A stretch of DNA of 64,000 nucleotides from Microglena sp. YARC (GCA_022414725.1 CM039463.1:51380277-51444276); one strand, 5' to 3'. Counted from the first letter of the stretch, positions 9,950-22,384 are shown. Notes: generated from the letters alone by a model not told the origin. Made by a program: numbers and translations.

Positions 9950-10025
9950 CTGTATGCCTGTCACATTCCAGGGGTAGCCTAAGAGGCTAAAGCGACTTGC
10001 CCAACCTCGAGAAGTCAAGAAGATT
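9950..10025 (+). repeat. Dispersed repeat (CCAGGGGTAGGCCAAATAGG family), partial
   Basis: A shortened copy of a ~150-bp family. Fuller copies lie at 13868-13985 and 22385-22535 (forward) and 15045-15190 (reverse). Fragments are at 22190-22255 and 25923-25985. The full unit runs from TGTATGTTACAGTCCAGGGG to GGGCCCTGAGTTCGTGCTA. Confidence 0.8.
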
Positions 10026-10104
10026 CCTTATATTAGATTAGATACTTGAGGGGGCAATCGAAACTACTAGTAGACAGTGTTTTTTATTTCAGATTTTCCT
10101 AGGC

Positions 10105-10230
10105 AAGGTTGTGTAGCCGGGTGGGCTACTCAACCCTGATTTCAGAAAAGTTGAGTAGCCCACTGGAGTGGCCCACCGGAGTGGGCTACTCAAACCTGAT
10201 TCAGAAAAGTTGATTAGCCCACCGGATTTT
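10105..10230 (+). repeat. Short tandem copies of GTGGGCTACTCAAC unit
   Basis: Two to three imperfect copies of a unit containing GGGCTACTCAACCCTGATT and AGAAAAGTTGAGTAGCCCAC; part of it is self-complementary. 10230-10560 holds a fragment of the SINE tail (near 10345) and ATATGAT-rich MITE debris. No gene is seen. Confidence 0.65.
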
Positions 10231-10565
10231 GTGTGTACAGCACGAAGGGCCACAAAAAAACACTGGCAGTAGTGTTGAATTGGTCCTAGTAGCAGCTCTT
10301 TCCCTGCCACCGTAAGACGGGGCTCACTTACTCACTCACGGATACCACGCCCTACCAGGCGTTCTCGTTTTCAAACTGGTCTCCAACGAATCGTAGACCA
10401 GCATACAACGGAGGACCTGAGTTCTAGTGGTATTCAGATATTTTTATTTGACTAATGTTGTCCAATATGACATCATATGATGTATCGCACAATATCTTAC
10501 AATATACCATATGATATATCAACCGATAATCTTAGCGGCAATACGATGTCGATGTTCCTACATTT

Positions 10566-10968
10566 TATGTTTACTGTAGTCAGGATACATTTTATACACA
10601 GGATACATTATATATTATACACAGGATACACAGGATACATTTTATACACAGGATACACAGGATACATTTTATACACAGGATACACAGGATACATTATATA
10701 TTATACACAGGATACACAGGATACACAGGATACATTATATATTATACACAGGATACCCAGGATACACAGGATACATTATATATTATACACAGGATACACT
10801 GGATACATTTTATACACAGGATACACAGGATACATTATATATTATTTACAGGATACACAGGATACATTTTATACACAGGATACATTTTATGTTTACTGTA
10901 GTCAGGATACTGTAGTCAGGATACATTTTATGTTTACTGTACCGTAGTCAGGATAGTTCGAACCGTAC
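10566..10968. repeat. CAGGATACA minisatellite
   Basis: About 400 bases of 10-base CAGGATACA(C/T) units interspersed with TTATATATTATACA. Several frames are open (Tyr-Thr-Gly repeats) but only from repetition. Confidence 0.9.
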
Positions 10969-11201
10969 AAGCTTGTGGGACATGAACCAAAACTCCGAAA
11001 CCCTGCAGATTTAAGAGGGTTGACTCCGGGATTTCCTGCGCATTCCAGCACAATCTAATGGAGTCCTGCAGAGTTAGTGCCGCTGGTTTGTGTCGGGAGA
11101 CCCACCTCCTGGTAGTGAAAATCCTCGGTGTCACTGGTTAGTTTCGGATGACACAGCTCCTGGGGGTGGAAATCCTTGGTGTCGCAGGTTTGTGTCGGGA
11201 G

Positions 11202-11560
11202 TGTCAGCTGTACTACTAGGACACGAGTGCCTTATTGGCATCTGATCAGATGCCAATAAGGCACTCGTGTCCTAGTAGTACAGCTGACAATAATGCATGT
11301 CCCGGGAGGTGAACAGATTACCTAGAGGTTCCACAAATCCACAGCCAAGCTCTCGGCTATGGTCTTATGATTGGGGGCAACTTAGTACTGATCAGACCCG
11401 CACCCCGCCTGTGTACCGCGACCTTCTGGGGAGGATCGAACCCCCCCGTTTTCCTCCCAAGTCAGGCATTATTGTCAGCTGTACTACTAGGACACGAGTG
11501 CCTTATCGGCATCTGATCAGATGCCAATAAGGCACTCGTGTCCTAGTAGTACAGCTGACA
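11202..11560. mobile_element. Twin-palindrome transposable element, 359 bp
   Basis: Two nearly identical 88-bp palindromes, 11202-11289 (perfect, 44+44) and 11473-11560 (one mismatch), flank a 183-bp core. The ends are TGTCAGCTG and CAGCTGACA. The whole unit is flanked by the 5-bp direct repeat GGGAG (11197-11201 and 11561-11565), so it inserted as one piece. The uninterrupted target resembles the adjoining GGGAGACCCACCTCCTGG repeats. The core contains a T-arm-like GGGTTCGATCC on the minus strand. TG...CA ends and a 5-bp duplication recall a miniature LTR element, but palindromic terminal repeats do not fit any family I know. Confidence 0.8.
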
Positions 11561-12300
11561 GGGAGAACCACCTCCTGGGGGTGAAAATGCTTTCAAAACT
11601 TTAAAAACATCAATGGGCGAATAAGGGTCATTTTGAAGGGTCAATCCGGGTCGATGCGGATATCCCGCACATCTTGAAAGCTATGAGCGGGAAGTCCTGC
11701 ACGTTCTAACACAATCTGAAGGAGCATTGCAGGAAACATTACTGAAGAAGTGTAATTTTGAAGGGTCAAGTAATTTCAGAGAGCAGGTGTAAGAGCCAGG
11801 GTTTTTCTTAGGGTGCGATTCAGCGGAAAGTGCGATTTTTAGACTTTTCCCTAGTGCTGTGCCCTCCCAAGTCCTGCCATCTGGTTTGCAGGACTGCTTA
11901 GCTTGCAGCCCTCGACGCCACTGCCCTATCAGGGGGCAGCGTCGTTGATGTACTGCTAAGTACCGTCAGACGGTTCAGTTGTTTTCACGGTCTTCTACTC
12001 TTTGTAACTATTATGTCTTGTCTAGACTTTTCCGTTTTGGCCTGGTGCGATTTCAGGTCGTTTTTGGCCCTTGCTCATCGCACCCCAAATCTCTAGTTTG
12101 ACGATAAGGCCCTGGGTGAAATCGCACCGTGCATCTCTAGTTTCGCGTCTGCCTCCCCGTAGTCATCGCACTATGCATCAGTACCAAAGTCAGTTAGGGC
12201 TAGCAAGTAACTGCAAGTTAGGGCAAGGAAGGAGTCTTCTGGACGTCTATAACAGCCCCGGGTGTTCGAACTTCGCGGCTCTTTTTGACCTCAACTGACG
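11561..12300. other. Unassigned sequence with GTGCGAT motifs
   Basis: No conserved gene is recognised. The interval 11790-12190 has repeated GTGCGATTT, ATCGCAC and ATCTCTAGTTT motifs in both orientations. This could be the end of a decayed element whose coding part begins at 12303. Confidence 0.4.
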
Positions 12301-12302
12301 CC

Positions 12303-12536
12303 ATGAGCGCAAGTCACAAGCGCCAGAAAACGCTTTCTGTCGGAAAGTATAAGACCATCTCCAATTGGCTCAGCAAAATGGGGCATCGTCATTGGGGCCC
12401 CCAATTTGGGGGATCCCGCCCTGGCCCTGCCCCATTGCCAAGCCCTGCGCCTATAGACGACGATGTGGACGTCGACCTGACTTTTGAGGATGCCGTCGAT
12501 GGAAAGAAGAAGCGCGAACAGAGAGATAAGGTGTGA
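12303..12536 (+). CDS. Short ORF, possible first exon of a transposon or host gene
   Basis: 77 codons from ATG at 12303, starting MSASHKRQKTLSVGKYKTIS. It has a basic N-terminus, a Pro/Gly middle and an acidic segment (IDDDVDVDLTFED), then KKKREQRDK. GATAAG|GTGTGA at 12533 could be a donor, making this a 5' exon. The base composition is more gene-like than its surroundings and no tandem repetition occurs. The family is not recognised and no following exon was identified. Confidence 0.35.
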   Translation: MSASHKRQKTLSVGKYKTISNWLSKMGHRHWGPQFGGSRPGPAPLPSPAPIDDDVDVDLTFEDAVDGKKKREQRDKV

Positions 12537-12730
12537 CAGGTTTCGCTTCGACTTTGATGCTCCCACAGTTGACAGTTCCCTTCGACTTCCCTTGCTTCCA
12601 CAGCTTCGCATCGACTGAGATTGCTTTGCTTCGCTACGACTTTTGCGTGCTTTGCTTCCAAAGCGAGCTTCGACTTTGATCGCTTCCATAGCTTCGCCTT
12701 GTCTTTGCTTGCTTCCACGGTTCTATTGCT
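12537..12730. repeat. CTTCG/CTTGCTTCCA-rich low-complexity stretch
   Basis: Repeated GCTTCGAC, TTTGCTTCC and CACAGCTTCGC motifs with no regular period. 12730-13370 after it is AT-rich and I see nothing coding in it. Confidence 0.6.
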
Positions 12731-13299
12731 CATGGCGTATCAGGGCTACCAAGAAATCTAGAGAGCCCTAACTGACTAGCTGGCTGGGTGGGTTTTTGGT
12801 AAGCTGACAGGTGTACCTGAAGGGGTTTGGCAGACTGATTGGTTACTTTTGGGGCTGACTAGCTTACACTTTTTCTGGGGTACTAAATGAAGAACTGTCT
12901 GTTGTTAGTCTAACCGAGGGTAGTTCAAGCCCAGATAGCATATGCGATGACCGCTGTCCGAATTGAAAGTTCTGGTTTGTTACACTTCGTGTTTGCTAGG
13001 TCACATTTTTTAAACTGGTGCTATTGTTAGAGGCTGGAGCAGGACCAACAATCTAGTTTTGAAGTATTGTAATTCCTTAGGAAAAACCCTGGTCAAATTT
13101 GCATGTGCATTAGAAAACCATCACATTTCATTATAAATGTATTACAGTATTCATGCATTATTCGTGCATTACTGACATTATTGCCCGATAAGATTATATA
13201 TATCGTACTTGACAACCCTAGACAAGATGCAATGCAATGTTACAGTCTACCATCCTGGGCATCCAGGGATCCAGCAAGAAAATTGTAATTATAATTGTT

Positions 13300-13790
13300 A
13301 CAAGTTTTTTCAGTCAACTCTGGGCTGCTCGCTGTCTTCCAATTCCAAGTCCCCCCGTGCGGTACCCACGGAAAAGCTCAGTGGTTAGCGTGATGGGCCC
13401 ATAACCTATCAGCTTTAATACACTCCGTGGAGTGGACAGAGATGAAAGCAGCGGAACAGACGCGCCAATCTATACACGGAGACGAGAATAACGTTACAAG
13501 CACAGGCGGACGCCAAAGGACACCAGCGGTGGGAGAGGCAGATGCCTGTAACCTGACTAAAACCTAAGCCAAGAATCTTAAGCCGGGCACAGGCAATACA
13601 GAGCGTGTCAGTGAGAGACCGGTGACGCAGCCAACAGGAAGCTGTCACAGTACTGTCAGGACCGATAGTTCTAAGGGAGTACACAAGGAGTCACCAAGAC
13701 ATTAAACAAGTGAGAGCACCGCTATTCATGCTGATACAGGTGAAGGAGCATACTAAACGGAGTAGACAGTTTAAAGACTTGTCCATGTCA
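13300..13790 (+). repeat. Composite dispersed repeat with tRNA-Met-like segment
   Basis: 13300-13370 matches the GGCTGCTCGCTGTCTTCCAA family (also near 42400, 44400, 53480, 54780 and 59820). 13371-13410 holds GCTCAGTGGTTAGCG and GGGCCCATAACC, like the D and anticodon arms of a Met tRNA but without a T arm. 13420-13670 recurs in reverse at 56490-56790 (for example CGCGCCAATCTATACACGGAG). The tail TAGACAGTTTAAAGACTTGTCC recurs at 54868. Confidence 0.6.
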
Positions 13791-14039
13791 TCCAACAAGA
13801 AGGATGCTTTTGTTTTGTCTTGTACGTATCTTACAGTCCTGGGGTAATCGAATATGCTGAAGGTATAAGAGATGTATGTATGTTACAATCCAGGGGTAGG
13901 CCAAATAGGCTAAAGGAACTTGTCTAACCATGATAGGAAGGGCTTCAAAAGAAAAAGCATTGATGAACTGTATTGTAACAATTCTTCTATACTCCACGAT
14001 CAATCAAGAAGCTGCTCGAAGCACTCTTGAGGGTTTTTT

Positions 14040-14105
14040 GTGGTTGGTCCCAGTGCAAGCAAACAGGCTTCCCCCCTCAACCTCACGCCTCGTAATAAGG
14101 CGAAC
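14040..14105 (-). repeat. Copy of the GAGGCGTGAGGTTGAGG family
   Basis: Reverse-oriented copy of the unit at 9870-9937; another lies at 14330-14395. 14400-15040 between these and the next repeat shows only single-copy sequence without a convincing gene. Confidence 0.8.
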
Positions 14106-15044
14106 TATTTATTCATGTATATATTATGTTTTGGAATGGTTTTATAGGCTAGGTTTTATGGTCATCAGGACGATATTGGCCACCCTGCTGACTGCCCATG
14201 ACTAGTGATGATAAGCATCCGAATCGCTAGTTCTGGTGGTGATAACCCCTCACCACTGATGAGAAGCATTTGTATCAATGGCACTAGAGATTATAACCCA
14301 TCAGTAGTAAAGATATCCCCTTACTGGTGGTTAGCCCCAGTGCAAGCAAACGGGCTGGCCCCCTCAACCTCACGCCTCGGAATAAGGCGTCCTATTTTAT
14401 ATACCGCGTATTTATAAACCCCTAATTGGCTAGCACAAGTTCCTCATGAATTCATGATACGGGTAACACTCCTCGCATGCCTCCTAGACCCCCTCCTCAG
14501 GAAGTGAGGGGATTTCATGTCGAGCGAGGGACTGTCATAAGAGAGCTAGCAGACGTATGTTAGGCAGCGAGTGCAAGAGGGATCATTTTGTTTTGAATTT
14601 GGATGCGTTACATGGTCTATCAGCCTCCAGACTGCTCACTATCTGCAGGTGGACTAAATATGGGTAGTGTAAGCACTACTGCACCACAACTCCCCAAAAC
14701 AGACTGTAATCACATTGCAGTATGGTAGTCAGAAGGTATGATAAGATGTTGAGATAACTGGTTACATTCATATATTGTGAGCCTGGGGACTCTTATACAT
14801 ACGCAATTACATTACATTACATTACAATATAACAGGATAGGTCGTAGCCGTCTGGGTGGTTGATACTGACAGCTAGCGGGCACGCACACCCAAGTGTGCA
14901 CGCCCTTACTATGCGCATGACTGTCAAAGCATAACAAAAGGTGTGTCCAGTTTGCGGTCTTGACGAGCTGCACTGGATGTCTCCAAGGCCCCCTCCTCAG
15001 GATGGCTCCAGTAGGTGGTCCAATTCCTTTCAATGATCACTGTA

Positions 15045-15190
15045 GCACGAACTCAGGGCCCCCGTCGGTGATAATATTTTTTGGGGTTCAGTTCATCGAT
15101 GCCATTTCTTTTTAGCCCTTTCTGTCAAGGTTGGGCAAGCCTCTTTAGCCTAGTTGGCCTACCCCTGGACTGTAATAAACATGCATCAAG
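15045..15190 (-). repeat. Copy of the CCAGGGGTAGGCCAAATAGG family, reverse
   Basis: Near full-length reverse copy of the family at 22385-22535, from TAGCACGAACTCAGGGCCC to CCTGGACTGTAATAAACATGCA. It adjoins the left end of the 111-bp satellite. Confidence 0.82.
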
Positions 15191-15229
15191 TCCATTTCCT
15201 GGCCACTATGGGATTACCCATGAAGAACT

Positions 15230-18200
15230 CCTTCGGGCCTTTAGCCTCCCCACTTCAAACCCTGGGCTCCGCAGCGATGGAAGCAGGATCCTCCGCCCTG
15301 GGGGTAGCCTCCTCCACAGCTTTGTCGGCAGGATCCTCCACCCTTTCCGCTGATCTTGGGCAGAATACACCAGGTTGTGGATATCCTTCTCCGTAGCCTT
15401 TGGGGCAAGATCCTCCACCCTGGGGGTAGCCTAGGGAACAGCCTCCCCCACATCTTAGTGGGCAGGATATTCCACCCTTGAGGAGGCCCCCCCCAGGTTG
15501 ATGGCAGCCACCTCTTCAGCCTTTGGGGCGGGATCCTCCACCCTGGGGGTAACCTCCCCCACATCTTAGTGGGCAGGATATTCCACCCTTGAGGAGGCTG
15601 CCCCCAGGGTGATGGCAGCCTCCTCTGCAGCCTTTGGGGCGGGATCCTCCACCCTGGGGGTAACCTCCCCCACATCTTAGTGGGCAGGATATTCCACCCT
15701 TGAGGAGGCTGCTCCCAGGGTGATGGCAGCCTCCTCTGCAGCCTTTGGGGCGGGATCCTCCACCCTGGGGGTAACCTCTCCCACATCTTAGTGGGCAGGA
15801 TATTCCACCCTTGAGGAGGCTGCCCCCAGGGTGATGGCAGCCACCTCTGCAGCCTTTGGGGCGGGATCCTCCACCCTGAGGTACCAGTACTTGGTCCATT
15901 TCCTTACCACTACGGGTTACCCATAAAGAACTCCTTCGGGCCTTTAGTCTCTCCACTGCCTACCCTGGGCTCTGCAGCTTTCCGTGCAGGATCCTCTGCC
16001 CTGGGGGTTGCCTCCCCCGCAGCTTTGTGGGCAGGATCCTCCACCCTTTCCGCTGATCTTGGGCAGCATACCCCAGGTTGTGGGTATCCTTCTCGTAGCC
16101 TTTGGGGCAGGATCCTCCACCCTGGGGGGTAACCTCCCCCACATCTTAGTGGGCAGGATATTCCACCCTTGAGGAGGCTGCAGGGTGATGGGCCTCCTCT
16201 GCAAGCCTTCGGGGCGGGATCCTCCACCCTGGGTACCAGTACTTGTCCATTTCTGGCATACGGGTTACCCATAAAAGAACCTTCGGGCCTTTAGCACTGC
16301 CTACCCTGGGCTCTGCCTTCCGTGCAGGATCCTCCGCCCCGGGGGTAGCCTCCCCCGCAGCTTTGTGGGCAGGATCCTCCATTCCGCTGATCGCCCGAAT
16401 ACCCCAGGTTTGTGGTATCCTTCTCCGTATGGGGCAGGATCTCCACCCTGGGGGAGGTGAGGAGGCTGCCCCCAGGGTGATAGCCTCCTCTGCAGCCTTG
16501 GGGGGGATCCTTCTGGGGGTCTTAGTGGCAGGATTTCCTTGAGGAGGCTGCTCCCAGGGTGATGGCAGCCTTCCTGCTCTGCAGCCGGCCTCCTCTGCAG
16601 TTACTTGGTCACTTGCCTACCCTGGCTCTGCAGCTTTTCGTATCCTCTGCCCTGGGGTTGCCTCCCCCGCAGCTTTTGGGGGCCCTCTTAGGTTTGTGGG
16701 TATCCTTCTCCGTAGCCTTTGGGGCAACATCTTAGTGGTATCCTTTCCAGGATATTTTACCTTGGAGGAGGGCCCCAATCGGCAGCCTTCCTCTTGCACT
16801 TCGGGGCGGGATCCTCCACCCTGAGGTACCAGTACCTACATTTCCGTGCCACTACTACCATAAAGAACTCCTTCGGGCCTTTAGTCTCTCCACTGCCTAC
16901 CCTGGGCTCTGCAGCTTTCCGTGCAGGATCCTCCGCCCCGGGGGTAGCCTCCCCCGCAGCTTTGTGGGCAGGATCCTCCACCCTTTCCGCTGATCTTGGC
17001 CAGAATACCCCAGGTTGTGGGTATCCTTCTCCGTAGCCTTTGGGGCAGGATCCTCCACCCTGGGGGTAACCTCCCCCACATCTTAGTGGGCAGGATATTC
17101 CACCCTTGAGGAGGCTGCCCCCAGGGTGATGGCAGCCTCCTCTGCAGCCTTTTGGGGCGGATCCTCCACCCTGGGGGTAACCTCCCCACATCTTAGTGGG
17201 CAGGATATTCCACCCTTGAGGAGGCTGCTCCCAGGGTGATGGCAGCCTCCTCTGCAGCCTTTGGGGCGGGATCCTCCACCCTGGGGGTAACCTCTCCCAC
17301 ATCTTAGTGGGCAGGATATTCCACCCTTGAGGAGGCTGCCCCCAGGGTGATGGCAGCCTCCTCTGCAGCCTTTGGGGCGGGATCCTCCACCCTGAGGTAC
17401 CAGTACTTGGTCCATTTCCTTACCACTACGGGTTACCCATAAAGAACTCCTTCGGGCCTTTAGTCTCTCCACTGCCTACCCTGGGCTCTGCAGCTTTCCG
17501 TGCAGGATCCTCTGCCCTGGGGGTTGCCTCCCCCGCAGCTTTGTGGGCAGGATCCTCCACCCTTTCCGCTGATCTTGGGCAGCATACCCCAGGTTGTGGG
17601 TATCCTTCTCCGTAGCCTTTGGGGCAGGATCCTCCACCCTGGGGGTAACCTCCCCCACATCTTAGTGGGCAGGATATTCCACCCTTGAGGAGGCTGCCCC
17701 CAGGGTGATGGCAGCCTCCTCTGCAGCCTTTGGGGCGGGATCCTCCACCCTGAGGTACCAGTACTTGGTCCATTTCCTGGCCACTACGGGTTACCCATAA
17801 AGAACTCCTTCGGGCCTTTAGTCTCTCCACTGCCTACCCTGGGCTCTGCAGCTTTCCGTGCAGGATCCTCCGCCCCGGGGGTAGCCTCCCCCGCAGCTTT
17901 GTGGGCAGGATCCTCCACCCTTTCCGCTGATCTTGGCCAGAATACCCCAGGTTGTGGGTATCCTTCTCCGTAGCCTTTGGGGCAGGATCCTCCACCCTGG
18001 GGGTAACCTCCCCCACATCTTAGTGGGCAGGATATTCCACCCTTGAGGAGGCTGCCCCCAGGGTGATGGCAGCCTCCTCTGCAGCCTTTGGGGCGGGATC
18101 CTCCACCCTGGGGGTAACCTCCCCCACATCTTAGTGGGCAGGATATTCCACCCTTGAGGAGGCTGCTCCCAGGGTGATGGCAGCCTCCTCTGCAGCTTTG

Positions 18201-21200
18201 GGGCGGGATCCTCCACCCTGGGGGTAACCTCTCCCACATCTTAGTGGGCAGGATATTCCACCCTTGAGAGGCTGCCCCCAGGTGATGGCAGCCTCCTCTG
18301 CAGCCTTTGGGGCGGGATCCTCCACCCTGAGGTACCAGTACTTGGTCCATTTCCTTACCACTACGGGTTACCCATAAAGAACTCCTTCGGGCCTTTAGTC
18401 TCTCCACTGCCTACCCTGGGCTCTGCAGCTTTCCGTGCAGGATCCTCTGCCCTGGGTTGCCTCCCCGCAGCTTTGTGGGCAGGATCCTCCACCTTTCCGC
18501 TGATCTTGGCAGCATACCCAGGTTGTGGGTATCCTTCTCCGTAGCCTTTGGGCAGGATCCTCCACCCTGGGGGTAACCTCCCCCACATCTTAGTGGCAGG
18601 ATATTCCACCCTTGAGGAGGCTGCCCCAGGGTGATGGCAGCCTCTCTGCAGCCTTTGGGGCGGGATCCTCCACCCTGAGGTACCAGTACTTGGTCCATTT
18701 CCTGGCCACTACGGGTTACCCATAAAGAACTCCTTCGGGCCTTTAGTCTCTCCACTGCCTACCCTGGGGCTCTGCAGCTTTCCGTGCAGGATCCTCCGCC
18801 CGGGGTAGCCTCCCCCGCAGCTTTGTGGGCAGGATCCTCCACCCTTTCCCGCTGATCTTGGCCAGAATACCCCAGGATTGTGGGGGTATCCTTTCTCCGT
18901 AGCCTTTGGGGCAAGATCCTCCACCCTGGGGGTACCTCCCCCACATCTTACAGTGGGCAGGATATTCCACCCTTGAGGAGGCTGCCCCCAGGGCTGATGG
19001 CAGGGCCTCCTCTGCACCTGGGGGCCTTTGGGGCGGATCCTCCACCCTGGGGGTAATCCCTCCCCACATCTTAGTGGGCACTCCGCCCGGGGAGCCTATC
19101 GGCAGGACCGTCCACCGGCTTGAGCCACGACGCCAGGTTGTGGTGTATTCCTTCTCCGGCTTTGCCCCACCTGGGGGGTGCATCTTATGGCAGATACTTA
19201 CCATCCCGAGTCCTCGCCCCCCAGGCTGCAGCCCCCTTTGGGGCGGATCCTCCACCCTGCCCACTTCTTAAGGATACTTCCACCTTACGCTGCCCCATAC
19301 TTGGTCCATTGTCTTTACAACTACGGGTTTACCCATAAAGAACTCCTTCGGCCTTTAGTCTCTCCACATGCCTACCCCTGCTCGCAGCTTTCGTGCAGGA
19401 TCCTCTGCGCCCCTGGGGTAAGCCTCCCCCGCAGCCTGTTGTGGGCAGCGATCCGTCCACCCTTTCCGCCTGATCCCTTGGCCATACCCCAGGTTGTGGT
19501 TATCCTTCTCCGTAGCCTTTTGGGCAGGATCCTCCACCGCCCTGGGGTAACCTCCCCCATCTTAGTGCGGCAGGATATTCCACCTTGAGGAGGCTGCCCC
19601 CAGGGTGATACCCGGCAGCCTCCTCTTTGGCCAGGATCGCTCCACGCCTGAGGTCACCAGTTACTTGGTTCGCGCTCCTCAGTGTGGGGGATCTTGGCAA
19701 CAGAATTCACCTCCCCCGGATTTAGGAGGGCGGCTGCTCCCCCTCCAGCCTTTGGGGCGGGACCCTGGTAACCTCCCTCCACATCTTTAGTGGGCCAGGA
19801 TATGTCCATGAGGAGGCTGAGGAGGCTCCTCGGTGATGGCAGCTCCTCTTGCATGCCTTTTGGGGCGGATCCTCCACCCTGGGAAGGTAACCTCTCCCTC
19901 CCCAATCTTAGTGGGCAGGACCTGAGAGGCTGCCCCCAGGGTGATGGCAGCCTCCTCTGACAAGCAGCACATTTGGGCCCCGGATCCTCCACCCTGAACC
20001 AACGGCTTACACCAATGCAGTGAGAACACTTGAGTCATTTCCTGGCCACTACGGGTTAAAGAACACCTCCTCGCTTGCGCCTCTGTAGACATCTAGCTAG
20101 TTCCTACACCTTCCAGTGCAGCGCGGTGCCAGGCCTTTTCAAGTCTCTTCCATGCTTTGGCTGCCTACGACCCTGCCCTGGGATCTATCTATAGAGGCCA
20201 AGACCTATCACTCATTTGGTGGTGAGCTTTCCCGTGCAGGATCCTCCCGCCTGGGTAGGCCTACGCGCGCGACCCGCAGCTCAGTTAGAAGAGGAGACCG
20301 TACACAGCCACAAGGGATCACCCACCAATCTAGCAGCCGTGGCGCGGATCCTCCACGCTTTAGACACGCTGAGCTTGGCCAGACAAGCGTTTCGCGCAGC
20401 CTCTCGGACTTATCTCCTTGCTGGTTTAGTCTCTTAACTCATCGTCCTCTTCTCCGTGCGAACAGATCCTCCCTTGCCCGCGCACATTTGGGCGCTTCCT
20501 CTGAGCCTGATACTCCCCTATGGTCAATAATGGGTATCCTTCTATCTCTCTTACGCCCCTTGCCTCCACTTTAGGGCACAACTCCCAGCACACCACATTC
20601 TCCCACAAATGAGGATGGTGCGCCCCAGGGTGATGCAGCCTCCTGGTTCTCTGCAGCCTGCCATCTTGCCCAGCATTGAGCCCAAGAGGCCACGGGGGAT
20701 CTCACCTGCGGGGTCTTCCTAACCAACACCACACCTCGAGGTATGTAGGGAGGGCCATCCCACCCTTGAGCGAGGCTGCCCAGGGTGATGGGCAGCCTCC
20801 AGAATCTCCTCTGTGGACGGTTCAGCCTTTGCACGGAGCTTGCCATATCGGGATCCTGCACCCTCGAGAAATCCTATCCTAAGTACCCCCGCAGCGACCC
20901 CTGTGGTACCAGTCCTTCCACTTACCGTTCTTCCTGCACTAGGTATACCCATAAAGAACTCCTTCGGGCCTTGCAACCACGTACTAGTTAGTCCAGTTTC
21001 GCCCCGCCGTGCCTGCATATTCCACCCTTCCCCCCCTGGGGCAGATTCTCCACCCTGGGCACTCTGTAGAGCGCTTACTCAACGGCGTCTTAGTGGTGCA
21101 GATAATTCCACCCTTAGCCGAGAGAGGCGCAACCCCCGAGGATTCCCGGAGAGTGCAGGATCCTCCGCCCCGAGGGGGTAGCCTCCCGCAGCTTTGCGCG

Positions 21201-21360
21201 GGCAGGATCCTAGCCGAAACACCACCACCTTTCGCACGGAGTTATTGGTAGAGGTGATACCCTAATGTGAAGGTGGGGTAGTCCATGGAGGCCGCTCTCG
21301 AGTGTCCGTCAGCCTGCCGGCGGTGTGCAGGATTCCTGCACCCTCAAGGTGGCCAATCCT
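15230..21360. repeat. 111-bp satellite with higher-order structure
   Basis: Tandem units of 111 bases, core GGGCAGGATATTCCACCC ... GGGATCCTCCACCCTGGGGG. They are punctuated by a spacer block (CAGTACTTGGTCCATTTCC, CATAAAGAACTCCTTCGGGCC) near 15892, 16245, 17409, 17767, 18346, 18692 and 19305. Because 111 is a multiple of 3, several minus-strand frames stay open for 100-200 codons in different frames; I read these as repeat artefacts. Units are nearly perfect at 15.5-16.2 and 16.9-18.4 kb. They carry many one- to few-base indels at 16.2-16.8 and 18.4-19.6 kb and are barely recognisable by 20-21.3 kb. Confidence 0.95.
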
Positions 21361-21484
21361 TGCAGGGGGTGGCGGGGTCGCCTCTGGCTAGTCTTTGTAG
21401 ACTGAGTATTCTTCTCCTGTGGTGGTGGAGTAGTCTTCCGCAGTGGCGGTAGATGTCTCAGTCGCATCATCTGCAGATGCAAGC

Positions 21485-21920
21485 ACACATGATGAGATGA
21501 GGATGATGATGATTTGATATGATGATGTGATGATGATGATGATGATGATGATGATGCGATGAGTGATGATTGATGATGACGAGAGATGAGGATGAGGACT
21601 GAGGATGGGATGAGGAGGTGAGGATGAGGATGAAATCATGGTGACCATGAGAATGCTGCTGCTGCTGCTGATGATAATGCGTGCTGATAGTGATGATGCA
21701 TGATGCTGATGCATGATTATGCATGTTGATGATAATGCATAATTTTCATTCATGGTGATAATGACAACGACGATGATAATGATAATGCTGTTGATGATGC
21801 ATGACGATATATGCTGCTTGCTGATGTTGATGATGATGAGAGAATGGTGGTGGTGCTGCTGCTGATGATTATAATAATAATAATGATGGATGATGATGAT
21901 GATGATGATGATTGTGCTTA
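21485..21920. repeat. GAT/TGATGA-rich low-complexity tract
   Basis: Imperfect GAT trinucleotide runs with scattered GCTGCT and TAATAA. 21920-22090 after it shows nothing recognisable. Confidence 0.85.
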
Positions 21921-22094
21921 TGATATGCTCCCATGCCTACAATGATTGTTTCTGGATCGGGAAGCTACCTAGTAGCTGCTCATAAATGCTTAAAATAAAA
22001 GCCCTGCTCGAGAACTCAGTGACTCCACCACTCTCCAGAGTCAATATGCAATCACATGGGCGTGGGCAGTTCAAAGTGTCATCTAAATAAAATA

Positions 22095-22165
22095 AAGGTA
22101 CGCCTTATTACGAGGCCTGAGGTTGAGGGGGCCAGCCTGTTTGCTTTCACTCGGGCCAACCACAA
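22095..22165 (+). repeat. Copy of the GAGGCGTGAGGTTGAGG family
   Basis: Forward copy with GAGGCCTGAGGTTGAGG followed by GCCAGCCTGTTTGCTTTCAC, preceded by the GCCTTATTACGAGGC hairpin. Confidence 0.8.
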
Positions 22166-22384
22166 GTGTCATGAATACATATGTGTTTGTGTATGTTACA
22201 GTCCTGGGGTAGACACTTAGGCTAAATGGACTTGCCCAACCTCAAACAATCAAAATAAACACTAGGCTGTTTAGGAGGGGCGAATCGAGGGGGTTGGGGG
22301 TATTAAGGTGAAAATAAAAACTTCCGATTATGCGGTATGAAAACTTTATTCCTTCACCCCACTCGGGACTAATTGAGTATATGC

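Noticed and set aside
15241..18407. Minus-strand open frames up to 207 codons resembling a Gly/Pro-rich repeat protein
   Set aside because: The 111-bp period is a multiple of 3, so repeats keep whatever frame is open; two different frames are open over the same units and both are broken in the eroded blocks.
21467..21753. His/Ser-rich minus-strand open frames
   Set aside because: Explained by the GAT/TGA simple repeat.
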